Source of the DNA: Physella acuta
Lineage: Eukaryota > Mollusca > Gastropoda > Physidae
DNA: 64,000 nucleotides
Direction of reading: 5' to 3'
NCBI RefSeq assembly: GCF_028476545.1
Contig: NW_026731812.1
Location: 62,001-126,000 of the forward strand
A program made the position numbers and the translations under genes. Below the pieces are notes generated by a model that was not told where the DNA came from, did not search any database, and was given only the letters and a program-made list of their open reading frames with translations. Shown here in pieces: positions 1 to 10,760 of this stretch; the first letter of the stretch is position 1; each line of letters starts with the position of its first letter.

Positions 1-504
1 AATGCATAACGACATTTCTTTTCCTTAAGTTTCAGAAAAATAACTCTCGGAAATAACGTCCATGTTTTTATTAAACGTGTTAAAATCGGAAATATTAACT
101 GCGTTTCCTTTTGCGGGAATAGAAGATTCTTGAACGTACTGCTTGTATAAGCTATGGATAAGGAAGGAGTTGTATCGTTGCCGTTCTAGCACTGATGGAC
201 GCTGGGGAGGGGGGGGGGGGAGGGGGTGGGGCGGTCGATGGCTGCTCGGCGACAGGGTGGGGTATGACAGCTGATGTATAATGGGGCGTCAGCCCGGGGG
301 TGGTGGCTTGGAAATCTTGATTTTCTTGTAACATTGTGGCGTCCGTTAGATTTTTCATTTACGCTGGGGGGGGGGGGGGGGGGTAGGTAATCTGTAGATT
401 GTGGTAGTTTTATTTTCTTGTGGTCTATTTTCTGTTTTTCGAAGACTTAGGACGTTTAGGTGATTCATGCTGTACTGATCACATTTAAAAGTACTGATGA
501 CACT
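1..504. other. Unassigned AT-rich sequence with two poly-G runs
   Basis: No gene or recognised repeat. Poly-G runs lie near 204-220 and 367-382 on the strand shown. The open frame on the minus strand here (proline-rich) is produced by the complementary C runs and has no other support. Confidence 0.5.
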
Positions 505-800
505 ATATAGTGCTGATCTCATATTTTGTATACGGAGCAGATCGCATTATGAAGTACTTATGGTATTATAAAGTGCTGACTGCATTATAAAGTGCTGATC
601 TCATATTTTGTATGCGGAGGAGATCGCATTATGAAGTACTTATGGTATTATAAAGTGCTGACTGCATTATAAAGTGCTGATCTCATATTTTGCATGTAGA
701 GGGATCGCTTTATAAAGTACTTATGACTCTATAACGTACTGATTGTATTATAAAATGCTGCATTTAAAAGGCTGATCATATTATAAAGGGCTGATCACAT
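505..800. repeat. 82-bp tandem repeat, about 3 copies
   Basis: The phrase TGCTGATCTCATATTTTG recurs at 511, 593 and 675, giving an 82-bp period. Each unit is built from smaller degenerate pieces of the type ATTATAAAGTGCTGA. Copies become more diverged at both edges. Confidence 0.85.
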
Positions 801-1472
801 TCTGAAGTGCTGATCACATATTGTGCATGTAGAAATAAAAACATAATATGCAGTTGTTGAGTCGTCCTTCACATGTATGTCAATGCGTTAAATACACAGC
901 ATTGATTACATATATTGTATGGTAGTGGTAACTTCTAACATATACATCATATTATTGTACTTGTGGTAAAATTGATTACTAAATGTGTATGTTTGCATTG
1001 GAATTTATCGTATGTTGTAGAGGGTAGCGACATAGATTACATTGTATGTTGTTGTTGTGTTTACCAGGTATATTATATGTTCTGGAAGAATTGTTGACAC
1101 TTATATGATGTACGCACTGGAATGGACCACATACCGTTGTATGTGTATGTTATGTTTTTGAAACAGCAAGCATATTATATGCATAGCACTGCAATAAATA
1201 CCTCTCTGTTATACACTTAAAGAGGTATAATTTATGTATTGTTTATTTTAAGAATTCAAAGACGAAACGCCTCCTAGTGTATGTTAAATGAACTTCATTA
1301 TAGAAGCAGAAGTTGGTCTTTTTGTGACGAAGTGTGACGATAGGAGTGGAGGGGGAAGGGGTGAATACAAATTCTATTATTCTATTAGAAAACATTGATT
1401 TCATTTATGGACGATCCTCTATGTTGGTGCGATAGAGTGGTAGAGCGCACTACTTGTCAAACAAATTCCAGT
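801..1472. other. Unassigned AT-rich sequence
   Basis: Contains only vague repetition of TACATTGTATGTTG-like words. No coding region, RNA gene or recognised element. Confidence 0.5.
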
Positions 1473-1709
1473 CAGTATTTCTTTTCCAGGACACCCTCCC
1501 CCAACCTCCAAATCTCGTCTACCCCCCCCCCCCCCCACCCACAAAACCCTCCCCCATCCCACCAACCGAACGAAATATAATTAATATAACAAATATATAC
1601 TTCAACCATTTAATCAGTGTCGACCTCCCTCCCTGGAATATTAAGTTTTTCCAATCAGAATTTTCAAATGCTCCCCCCCCCCCGAGAATAAAGTCTGAAA
1701 GAAACACTG
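1473..1709 (-). mobile_element. G-rich hAT-like MITE, family B
   Basis: Ends in CAGTATTTCTTTTCCAG and CTGAAAGAAACACTG, which are inverted copies of each other, with C runs near both ends and an AT-rich middle (ATATATACTT). The flanks ATTCCAGT and AATCCAAT agree at 6 of 8 positions, as expected for an old 8-bp target duplication. Same family as the elements at 42457 and 46343. Confidence 0.65.
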
Positions 1710-1799
1710 AATCCAATAGACGGGACAGCTTAAGCCGTCAAGGCCGTAGACAAACATCGTCACTGGTGTCATAGTCTAGTGATCATCTCTAACTCTCGC

Positions 1800-3150
1800 T
1801 ACACCCCGTGGTGACAGAATACGTGAGCTCTACTTCACCTGCAGTTTTAATCAGCAGATCTGAAAAAGTTATTAAACTAATTAAACCTATTGTGTAAGCT
1901 AAAAACCGATGTATGCTGCAAGCGTGAACTCTACTTCACCTACCCCATCAACCATCTGAGAAGGTAAATTTAGCTTAGTAAACTAACCCTGTTAGCTAAA
2001 GACCTATGTATGCTGTTAGCGTGAACTCTACTTCACCTACACCGCTTACCATCATATTTCCGACACCTTACCCTTTATCACTAACCCAAGTAGGTAAGCT
2101 GAATGCGTGAACTCTACTTCACCTACACCGCTGGCTATCATATTTCAACACTGTATCCTTTACCACTTAAATAACCCTGTAAGCTAAAGACCTATGTACG
2201 CTGCAAGCTTGAACTCTACTTCACCTACCCCGCTGATCATTACATTTCAACACCTTACCCTTCATCACTAACCCAACCCTGTAAGCTAAAGACCTATGTA
2301 CGCTGCAAGCTTGAACTCTACTTCACCTACCCCGCTGATCATTACATTTCAACACCTTACCCTTCATCACTAACCCAACACTGTAAGCTAAAGACCTATG
2401 TACGCTGCAAGCTTGAACTCTACTTCACCTACCCCGCTGATCATTACATTTCAACACCTTACCCTTCATCACTAACCCAACCCTGTAAGCTAAAGACCTA
2501 TGTACGCTGCAAGCTTGAACTCTACTTCACCTACCCCGCTGATCATTACATTTCAACACCTTACCCTTCATCACTAACCCAACACTGTAAGCTAAAGACC
2601 TATGTACGCTGCAAGCTTGAACTCTACTTCACCTACCCCGCTGATCATTACATTTCAACACCTTACCCTTCATCACTAACCCAACCCTGTAAGCTAAAGA
2701 CCTATGTACGCTGCAAGCTTGAACTCTACTTCACCTACCCCGCTGATCATTACATTTCAACACCTTACCCTTCATCACTAACCCAACCCTGTAAGCTAAA
2801 GACCTATGTACGCTGCAAGCTTGAACTCTACTTCACCTACCCCGCTGATCATTACATTTCAACACCTTACCCTTCATCACTAACCCAACCCTGTAAGCTA
2901 AAGACCTATGTACGCTGCAAGCTTGAACTCTACTTCACCTACCCCGCTGATCATTACATTTCAACACCTTACCCTTCATCACTAACCCAACCCTGTAAGC
3001 TAAAGACCTATGTACGCTGCAAGCTTGAACTCTACTTCACCTACCCCGCTGATCATTACATTTCAACACCTTACCCTTCATCACTAACCCAACCCTGTAA
3101 GCTAAAGACCTATGTACGCTGCAGGCGTGAACTATACTTCACCAACGGAT
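1800..3150. repeat. 102-bp satellite array derived in part from a SINE tail
   Basis: CGCTGATCAT recurs exactly every 102 bp at 2231, 2333, 2435, 2537, 2639, 2741, 2843, 2945 and 3047, with older diverged units from about 1800. Units are nearly identical in the middle of the array. A CCCTG/CACTG variant alternates over the first four regular units, a trace of dimeric structure. Each unit contains GAACTCTACTTCACCT followed by TGATCATTA, which is the 3' end of the tRNA-derived SINE found elsewhere in the window (compare 43587-43620). Confidence 0.92.
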
Positions 3151-3600
3151 CGACCGTCTCCGCGACCGTCTACAAGAATCGACTGACTCTAATAAGGAAA
3201 GGGGGGGGGGGCTCGGGTCTAAGAAAATTGTTGTAAATAATTGTCAGAAACAACGGCAGCTCTTTATTTTAACGAGCTGTTATTTTATTTTCCCTGGAGT
3301 CAGTGCTATTTACTGCTGCAGTCCAATTAGTTCGGATACGTTTGGTTTAGAGAGTATTTATTTCTTCTGACAGACTGAAGAGTGTTTTCTTATTCAGGTA
3401 TACTTGTTAGATAGATTTGGAGCGTAAGCATGGTTTTAGATAGATGTGGAAAGTATTTATTTTTTCAGTCAGAATTGGCAAGGTTTTTTTTTTAATATAG
3501 ATATAGAACGTGAATTTCTTCAATATACAGTGCAACGATAACTTTAAGGTAAAAAATCTCAAATAGCAAAATAAAAAAGGAAAGTTCCCCTTACAGACAT
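3151..3600. other. Unassigned sequence between satellite and SINE
   Basis: One poly-G run at about 3201-3210. No gene seen. Confidence 0.5.
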
Positions 3601-3815
3601 AACGATCCATATACCAGATGAAGTAGAGTTTATGTTACTTGACCTCGGCATATGAAGGGATAGTGTGGTCAGCACTATGTCTGGCCGCTTTTACTTTCCC
3701 CAACGTGAGTCAGGTACCCATCAGAGCTAGGTGGACTCATGGAAGTCTTACAGTCACAAGTCCGAACCAAGATCCGAACTCGAGACCTTCTGGCTAGCAG
3801 TCAAGCATATATTAA
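3601..3815 (-). mobile_element. tRNA-derived SINE, family 1
   Basis: Read on the minus strand it has the tRNA-like head with a B-box-like TCGAGTTCGGATC, the body CCACCTAGCTCTGATGGG, CTGACTCACGTT, AAAGTAAAAGCGGC and GTGCTGACCACACTATCC, then the tail ending CTACTTCATCTGG. This body recurs about 17 more times in the window. Non-coding, mobilised by a partner LINE in trans; the partner is not identified here. Confidence 0.85.
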
Positions 3816-3953
3816 GATACATAATTTTTAGTAAATCTTTCGTGGATATCTTCAAGCCAGCAGACGACTTCCATGCTCTAAACGTCTGCAAGTCTAAGTC
3901 CTGTCTAGAGCAGATGATTTCACAGTTATACAGAGCCTTGTTAATCCATCAAC

Positions 3954-4400
3954 ACTGTACTGTACTGTACTGTACTGTACAGTACTGTACTGTACAGTAC
4001 TGTACTGTACAGTACTGTACTGTACTGTACTGTACTGTACTGTACTGTACTGTACTGTACTGTACTGTACTGTACTGTACTGTACTGTACTGTACTGTAC
4101 TGTACTGTACTGTACTGTACTGTACTGTACTGTACTGTACTGTACTGTACTGTACTGTACTGTACTGTACTGTACTGTACTGTACTGTACTGTACTGTAC
4201 TGTACTGTACTGTACTGTACTGTACTGTACTGTACTGTACTGTACTGTACTGTACTGTACTGTACTGTACTGTACTGTACTGTACTGTACTGTACTGTAC
4301 TGTACTGTACTGTACTGTACTGTACTGGACTGTACTGTACTGGACTGGACTGGACTGGACTGGACTGGACTGGACTGGACTGGACTGGACTGTACTGTAC
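3954..4400. repeat. TACTG pentanucleotide microsatellite
   Basis: About 89 copies of a 5-bp unit. Near the left edge the orientation flips three times (TACAG within TACTG), and the last 75 bp change to GGACT units. The apparent protein frames of 237, 191 and 159 residues on the two strands are by-products of a 15-base reading period without stops. The unit contains the palindrome GTAC, so single strands could fold. Confidence 0.97.
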
Positions 4401-4401
4401 C

Positions 4402-4608
4402 CAGTGGCGTAGCGAGGTCGGGTGTCACCCGGTGCGGTACTTAATGGTGTCACCCCCCCCCCCCAGAGGCGTTGCGACCCTTCCCGGGGACAAACTTTCA
4501 AGTTTTCGATTTGCACCCCCCCCCCCTCAAACTTTCGATTTGCACCCCCCCCCCCCCCCCCCCCTTCGAGTTTTCGATTTGCACCTCCCCCCCCTCGCTA
4601 CGCCCCTG
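4402..4608. mobile_element. hAT-like MITE, family A
   Basis: Termini are CAGTGGCGTAGCGAGG and CCTCGCTACGCCCCTG. An exact 8-bp target duplication ACTGTACC lies at 4394-4401 and 4609-4616, and it is made of the end of the TACTG array, so the MITE landed in that array. Interior has C runs and repeated TTTCGATTTGCACC. Confidence 0.9.
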
Positions 4609-4653
4609 ACTGTACCTCACCCCTTTACGACAAGTCTCAGTACAACTTAGGGG

Positions 4654-4862
4654 ACGGCGTGGTCAGAGGGTAGCGCGCACGACTGCTAAACTAAAAGTCT
4701 TGAGTTCGGATGACTTTCCCCAGTATCGTTGTTTTCTTAGTACACCCATCTCTTGTGAGTAACTAACTCACGTAAGGGAAAGTAAAGGCGGCTGGGCATA
4801 ATATTGACCACATTATCCCTGAATATACAGCCGTACTTCAGTGCACTAAAGTCGTTGCAGAT
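4654..4862 (+). mobile_element. tRNA-derived SINE, family 1
   Basis: Head GGCGTGGTCAGAGGGTAGCGC with B-box TTGAGTTCGGAT, then AACTCACGTAAGGGAAAG, AAGGCGGCTGGGC and TTGACCACATTATCCC. The tail is eroded. Confidence 0.8.
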
Positions 4863-4931
4863 TTGTTTTACCATTTCAGAATCGCGTCAATTAAACATAA
4901 ATTTTCTTTAGAACAGTCTATATCTGAGTCC

Positions 4932-5087
4932 CAGCGTTTCTTCCAGAATGTTTTCCTCCGGGGAAGTGGCAGGTTGGGCGGGGGGCACTTGATATTTTCG
5001 GGCGGGGGGAGGCGGTAGACTTTCTTCGGGAGGGGGGGGGGGGAGGAGTCTGTCCCCCCCCCCCCCCCCCCCCCCCCCCAGTCGAGT
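4932..5087 (+). mobile_element. Partial G-rich MITE, family B
   Basis: Begins CAGCGTTTCTTCCAGAATG and continues with CACTTGATATTTTCGGGCG and GGCGGTAGACTTTCTTCGGG, matching the left halves at 19761 and 46343. The right end is not found; the sequence runs into a G tract and then a long C tract (5054-5079). Confidence 0.6.
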
Positions 5088-5683
5088 GACCTCCAGACTT
5101 TCGAACCCCGAACCCCCTCAAAAGAAAAAAAAAACGCTCAAGAAAACGCCCACAAAAAAACGTCATATTTTATCCTCTCAGATGCACATAAATATCAGCA
5201 AACTTTTTTTTCATATCGTTTTATTTTTTCCCTCGCTCGTCCTATTAAAAAAAAAATTATTCATTTCATAATGTATCTTAGAAATACATTTAAAGAACTG
5301 ATTTTTCTTCTGTTTGAAGTTCGTTATTGCAGAAGGATGCCCGAGCTGATATTGTTATGTGAGTATCGTAAAGATGGAGAAATAGAGGCTATCGTTGGCT
5401 GGATGACAAAATGACAGTCAAGATGACTCTCTTTCATTAATTGTGTAGGCCTATGTGTGTGTGTGTGGGGAGGGGGGGGGGGGGATTAGATTAGATGCAG
5501 CGCCACATTAAAACACTCACATATTTTATACACACATACATAAATATATACATTCATTTATTCATATATTTAAACATTTGTGAGTGTGTGCGTGTAAAAC
5601 AGTCACACAAACACACACACAGATATATGTATACTTTCAAGACTTAATCACAAATCCTATTAACATAATCATATTTTTATCGT
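5088..5683. other. Unassigned, with poly-A/T and GT tracts
   Basis: Simple-sequence patches (GTGTGTG near 5455 followed by poly-G at 5471-5485; CACACA near 5605). No gene. Confidence 0.5.
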
Positions 5684-6065
<382 letters not shown>

Positions 6066-6660
6066 ATATATATAGTTGGTGAATATTATAACTTACACAA
6101 TATATACTTATATATTATGGGTCTGCGATGTAAGCTCGCGTGTGTGTGTATGTGAATGGAGAGATGACGTTCTATATATAGAAATTGACTGCAGTCATTG
6201 ATGTGGATTCAATGTTTTGGAGGAGTATGACAATATATGAGACAATATTCTCCACATCACCACACCAACATGTGGTGGCCACAACAGCAGTCAGACCTAA
6301 CCTTGTCATGCTACCCCGCTGGTTGTTATAGTCGTATATTTGTATTCCCTTATATTATAAATCTGACAACACGTATATACAGATTTCAGAATTCAAATTA
6401 AACATTTACACCGAATGACAAAACAATGTTAGCAAGGTTTATTATGAAAGGAAATACAAATCTTTTGTAATATAAGCAGTCAATCTATAATTGAATATTT
6501 TCGTTTGTAATGCATTTACAGCACTTCAAAATCTAAATAAAGAGATATATATTTACGGTTTTCTTATTTCCAAACCATCATCAAAACTGAAACTTAAAAA
6601 AGGGAAGCAATTAGTATCTTTGTTTATTTTTAACTACAAGAAAATGGGTTCCCAGAAAGA
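6066..6660. other. Unassigned AT-rich sequence
   Basis: No coding region or recognised repeat, apart from a short GTGTGTGT patch near 6140. Confidence 0.5.
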
Positions 6661-6746
6661 ATCACAACGGAAAAAAGCGCAACGGAAAAAAGCGCAAACA
6701 GAAAAAAAGCGCACACAGAAAAAAGCGCAAACAGAAAAAAGCGCAC
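6661..6746. repeat. Short 16-bp tandem repeat
   Basis: About five copies of AACGGAAAAAAGCGC / AACAGAAAAAAGCGC in a row. Confidence 0.85.
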
Positions 6747-6748
6747 TT

Positions 6749-7015
6749 CCCTAAGAGATGCCTGGAAGAAACTCTGATAGTCTGCTTGCTGCTAAATGGA
6801 TACAAATGTATTGAACTTGACTTCATGTTACATAACTCTTCATGCCTTATATCACCTTCCCTACCCCTCCCCCACCCCAATACGAGCAGGCACTGTAAAC
6901 TTAAAAAGAAAGTTTATTTAGAAAGTATTTACTTTAATAAGTGTCGGTCACCCACCCCACCCCCCTCAAAAATTTAAAGCGCGCCCCTCGGAAGTTTCAA
7001 TAGCTCCCCCCCCCC
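6749..7015. mobile_element. Remnants of family B MITE
   Basis: AAGAGATGCCTGGAAGAAACTCTG (shown here in part: GCCTGGAAGAAACTCTG at 6759-6775) is the right terminus of family B. About 150 bp later a TTTACTTTAATAAGTGTC plus C-rich stretch (6928-7015) resembles its interior. Too broken to delimit. Confidence 0.4.
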
Positions 7016-7230
7016 CTACCATCCACTCTCCTGGACAAAAAATGTTATGAAATTTGTAAAATTTAAACAAATACTAATAGTTTTTACTAAGCACCCATTT
7101 TCATCTAATTTCACTATCAATGCTAATTTGTCAACATGAAACTAATTAAGCTACCTTTCTAAAAATATCAAACCAACTTTAGAATAAAAAGTGAATCACA
7201 GGAATCAACCAACGTGTAAATCATCATGTT

Positions 7231-7282
7231 CCTATTTCAGGAATCACCGGAAGTGACCCGTGACCTGAAGTGACGTGTCACC
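7231..7282 (+). promoter_or_regulatory. Probable 3' splice site and 5' UTR of exon 1
   Basis: TTCCTATTTCAG ends at 7240 and is a good acceptor. The 42 bases after it would be 5' UTR, ending in CACC before ATGG, a strong start context. An in-frame TGA at 7271-7273 shows the coding region does not extend upstream in this frame. The first exon and promoter would then lie upstream, possibly outside the window. Confidence 0.55.
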
Positions 7283-7492
7283 ATGGATTCCTCGGACTCG
7301 GACGACGCCGTCGTGATGACGTCACCGACGGGCGAGACGTACCACGAGCAGGACGTCCAGCACCTGTTCCGGGCCATCCGCAAGGGCAAAGGTCACCTGA
7401 CCCGCTTCATGCTAGCCGCGTCAAACAACACACTGCTGAACTGTTGGGACAAGGACGGCAAGACACCGCTCATCGAGTGCTGCTATATTAGG
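7283..7492 (+). CDS. ANKRD34-like ankyrin-repeat protein, first coding exon
   Basis: This exon codes for 70 residues starting MDSSDSDDAVVMTSPTGETY. After an acidic, disordered-looking leader (1-24) comes a helical segment DVQHLFRAIRKGKGHLTRFML (24-44), then the ankyrin turn DKDGKTPLIECCYI (56-69). Ankyrin repeats bind partner proteins; no enzymatic motif is visible. The order leader, LxRAIxxGxxxLTRxxL, DGKTPLI matches my memory of the N-terminus of vertebrate ANKRD34A/B/C, whose cellular role is poorly known. The exon is GC-rich and CpG-rich in a window that is clearly AT-rich. It ends ATT AGG then GTAAGT, a consensus donor, in phase 0, and exon 2 starts in phase 0. Reading through the donor meets a stop at 7643. 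An alternative is another small ankyrin protein outside ANKRD34; only a database search would settle that. Confidence 0.85.
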
Positions 7493-7538
7493 GTAAGTAG
7501 TGGGTGCTATGTGGCGAATGGGCGGGGGGGGGGTATTA
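7484..7538 (+). repeat. Exon 1 donor region, left copy of a direct duplication
   Basis: TATATTAGGGTAAGTAGTGG and the following 20 or so bases recur at 7857-7911 with one mismatch in about 38 bases before both copies run into G-rich sequence. This copy includes the last 9 exon bases and the functional donor at 7493. Confidence 0.9.
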
Positions 7539-7544
7539 ATATCT

Positions 7545-7852
7545 ATATATATAATTCTCCTCTTCGAGCCGTTAGAAAACAAGCTGCAAACGCTCTCCCT
7601 ACCTCCCCACCCCTACATGGTTTTAGTGAGCTGTGTTCACTCTAAATGTTTACAAGCAGAGCCAACGATTTTAAACGTAGGGGGGGGGGGGGAAGGAAGG
7701 GGGGGGGGTTATGGTCCTTAACGAGCTACTTATAGTGTTTTAAAGAAATATTTTCAGTGTCAGCGTTGGTACTGTCGAATTCACAAATTATGAATTATTG
7801 AAAATTAGAAACAACTAAATAGCGGCGTATGTTATGCCGCGGGCCGGCTCGT
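7545..7852 (+). mobile_element. Helentron-like non-autonomous element (HINE), copy 1
   Basis: Starts CTATATATATAATTCTCC and ends GGGCCGGCTCGT. It has short subterminal inverted repeats (CGAGCCG near the left end, CGGCTCG at the right end). Just inside the right end is a hairpin GCGGCGTA-TGT-TATGCCGC with an 8-bp stem including one G-T pair. These are Helentron/HINE features. A poly-G patch lies in the middle. Two further copies are at 24222-24872. Confidence 0.6.
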
Positions 7853-7856
7853 TATG

Positions 7857-7911
7857 TATATTAGGGTAAGTAGTGGGTGCAATGTGGCGAATTGGGGTGT
7901 GTGTATTATGG
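7857..7911 (+). repeat. Duplicated donor region, right copy
   Basis: Repeats the end of exon 1 and its donor (AGG, GTAAGT at 7866) immediately after the HINE insertion. Use of this decoy donor would include the in-frame stop at 7643, so it should not give a normal protein. Confidence 0.85.
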
Positions 7912-7974
7912 TGGGGAAGGGGCTTGTTACTTGAGTGATTGTTTATTGTTGAGTTGGGTTATTGTGTGGTAAGT

Positions 7975-8460
7975 TAATGGTGAGGTCTGTTTATGGTAGG
8001 GGTCGGTTTTCGGTGGGGTTATTTTTTGGTGGGGTCAGTTTAAGTTGGGATGATTTAATGTTAGGGTCGTTGCGTGGTGGGGTCTGTTGTTTGTGGGATC
8101 AAGTTTTATAATGGGGTCTTTAATCCTTTAGGGGTGAGGTCGATTTATGGGGAGGTCTTTTTATGGTGGGATCGGTTTGTGATGGGATCAGTTTGTGGTG
8201 GGGTCGGTTTGTGATAGGGTCGGTTTGTGATAGGGTCGGTTTGTGGTGGGGTCGGTTTGTGGTGGGGTCGGTTTGTGATAGGGTCGTTTTGTGATAGGGT
8301 CGGTTTGTGGTGGGGTCGGTTTGTGGTGGGGTCGGTTTGTGATAGGGTAGGTTTGTGGTGGGGTCGGTTTGTGATAGGGTCGTTTGTGGTGGGGTCGGTT
8401 TGTGGTGGGGTCGGTTTGTGATAGGGTCGGTTTGTGGTTGGGTCGGTTTATGGAGGGGTC
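7975..8460. repeat. 16-bp GT-rich minisatellite
   Basis: GGTCGGTTTGTGGTGG / GGTCGGTTTGTGATAG units are regular from about 8165 to 8450, with diverged TTATGGTGGGGTC-type units before that. Confidence 0.9.
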
Positions 8461-8649
8461 AGTTTATAATGTGAAAGTGAGGCCAATTTGTTATGGGGTC
8501 AGTATATGGTGGGGTCAATGAATGATAGGGGACGTTGGTCTTTTAGTAGTGAGGTCTGTTTTATTTGAGATGTGGTCACTTCATAGTTGTGTAGGTTCGT
8601 ATTGGGGTTGGTGTAGGATGTGGTTGCTCTTAATGGTGTGTCAATTTGT

Positions 8650-8780
8650 GTAATCGTAAAATGTAATCTTCATTGGTAATTATAGGTGTAATCAGCATTG
8701 GTAATCGTAAGATGTAATCCGCATTGGTAATCGTAAGATGTAATCTGCACTGGTAATCGTAAGATGTAATTTGTAATCGG
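8650..8780. repeat. 27-bp tandem repeat
   Basis: Four or so copies of TGGTAATCGTAAGATGTAAT with variable linkers. Confidence 0.8.
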
Positions 8781-9288
8781 TCATTGTTGTGAAGTAGATT
8801 AGTGCTGTGTTAATATCAGTTAATGATGTTGGTTGTTTGTTTATGTAGTCACATATCTGTAGAGTGAACAATTCATGAGATCAGTTTATCTATATATAGA
8901 TTTTAATTTGATCTTTTATAGCGGAGTCCGTTTGCTATCTTATTATTTTGTAATGTCCTGATTAGACTTGTGTGTTTTGATGTGAGTACTTTTCAGGTAT
9001 GTGGAACGAGTGTGTACGTGAGTTTGTTGTGTGTTCAATCGCCGGAGTGTTCAGTACGTCACAGATTGTGGTGTATTCAGTTTGTGAGTTGAGTTCACCG
9101 GTCAATCGTTCACCCAATGGTGTGTAAAGACTGCGAATGTTACGCGACAGTGATTCGGCTTTATAAGACACAGTTTATTATGGTGAAGACTTGCGTGCTG
9201 TTTTCTCATTATTAAACCTTTTCCAAAGTCTGCCATTCGTCGCTGTGAACTTGTTCTAATCATGGTTCTATAGATGTACACAACACAT
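8781..9288. other. Unassigned sequence
   Basis: No gene. Weak repetition of GTGTGTTCAGT-type words near 8985-9090. Confidence 0.5.
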
Positions 9289-9522
9289 CCGGTGTCCGAT
9301 AATAGACTCTTCCATAAAATAGGGGTGTTGGGTTGTTAGCAGTATTGTCATCTCGACTAATTTTATGGTTAGAAATTATTGTTAGGCGTATGGTAGGACC
9401 AGGGTTGGTGTTAGGATTAGGGACAGGGTTAGCATTGACATTAGCGAACCATGTGTGTATTTAGTTAACTATCAGTAACCTAACACCCCTTTTTTAAAGA
9501 AGATTCCATTATCGGACACCGG
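9289..9522. mobile_element. MITE with CCGGTGTCCGATAAT inverted repeats
   Basis: Left end CCGGTGTCCGATAATAGACT pairs with right end ATTCCATTATCGGACACCGG. Inverted similarity continues inward (AGGGGTGTTGGGTT against AACCTAACACCCCT). The interior carries degenerate TTAGGG-like words between 9380 and 9440. Family unknown; no clear target duplication. Confidence 0.75.
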
Positions 9523-9999
9523 CGTAAAAATTCTCCCCAAAAACATTTTAAATCGATGTTAACACACTACATTGGTTTCGTTATCCTTGAACATATTTTA
9601 TGTAGACAAAAAGCATGGAAATTATCTTTGAATGAATCCTTTAAAATGTACAAAGTTTGTTGTGTGTTTTTTGTTTGTTTTTCTTTTACATATCCCTCCC
9701 CTTTCCGCCCCGCCCTAAATGAAGAACTCAATAGGCTGAACGACCTCGACATTGAACACGTTCAGATGAAACACGTGATGTCCAGTTAGGAAAAACTTAT
9801 TTGTCTACACGTCGAGGTGGAGGGATGAGGGGGGTTGGGGGGGGTGAGGGGGTTGGGGGGGGGGGGGTACATTGCCGGCAGCCGATGAGGAAGATCAAAG
9901 ATCTAAGGGCGGGATTAAGGCTGGATTAAGGGAAACTAATCCCTAAACGAGTCTGGCACGAGATTAACTGGGAAGTTCCGGCAAGTGTCACGATCTTTG
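9523..9999. other. Unassigned, with poly-G tracts
   Basis: G-rich tracts at about 9828-9868 are capable of forming quadruplexes. No gene. Confidence 0.5.
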
Positions 10000-10600
10000 G
10001 CAGCGTACTGTTGGAAGCTAATAGCATACAGCTGTAAGCTAGAAGCGTACTGTTGGAAGCTACAAGCGCCCTGTTGGAAGCTATTAGCATACAGTTGTAA
10101 GCTAGAAGCATACTGTTCGAAGCTAGAAGCGTACTGTTGTAAGCTGTTTGCATACAGTTGTAAGCTAGAAGCGTACTGTTGGAAGCTACAAGCGCACTGT
10201 TTGAAGCTGTTAGCACACAGCTGTAAGCTAGAAGCGTACTGTTGTAAGCTAGAAGCATACTATTGGGAGCTGCTAGCATACAGTTGTAAGCTAGAAGCGT
10301 ACTGTTGCAAGCTGTTAGCATACAGTTGTAAGTTAGAAGCATACTGTTGTAAGCTGGCAGCATTCTATATAATATAAGCCAACATACCGATTTACGGTAG
10401 GAAGGCACATTTGTAGCAGCATACTGCAGTAAGCTAGCAGCATATCGTTATAAGTTGCCAGTATACATTGTTGTGATAGCTATATGCTTACAGTTAGAAC
10501 AGCTTGTAGCTAGCAGCATATTGCTATAAGCTAGCAACATATAGATGTACGTTGGCAGCATATCGATGTAAGCTAGTAGCATATCGTAATGGCTAGCAAT
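10000..10600. repeat. 21-bp minisatellite
   Basis: Units such as GTAAGCTAGAAGCGTACTGTT are regular to 10375 and then degenerate. The 7-codon period leaves open frames of 130 and 160 residues on opposite strands, so neither is credible as a gene. Confidence 0.92.
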
Positions 10601-10760
10601 ACTACATCTTTTAGCACGAGCCTCGTTTGATTTTTAAATCCAGCCTCGCCTTCGAACCTCGCTTTGATTTTAGCTTCAAACCTCGTTTTTATTCTAACTT
10701 CGATTCTCGATTTGAGGCTAGTTTAGATTCGTTTTTCTTTTATGCGATCTTCGAACCTGT
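10601..10760. repeat. Degenerate 30-bp TTCGAACCTCG-type repeat
   Basis: Four or five diverged copies of CTTCAAACCTCGTTTTGATTT-like words. Confidence 0.5.

Noticed and set aside
3731-4516. Open frames of 237, 191 and 159 residues on both strands
   Set aside because: Produced by the TACTG array, which has no stops in a 15-base period; no domain and no splice or start context.
7493-7645. Exon 1 continuing through the donor to a stop at 7643
   Set aside because: Sequence after 7492 turns into intron-like and HINE sequence, and a consensus GTAAGT donor in phase with exon 2 is present.
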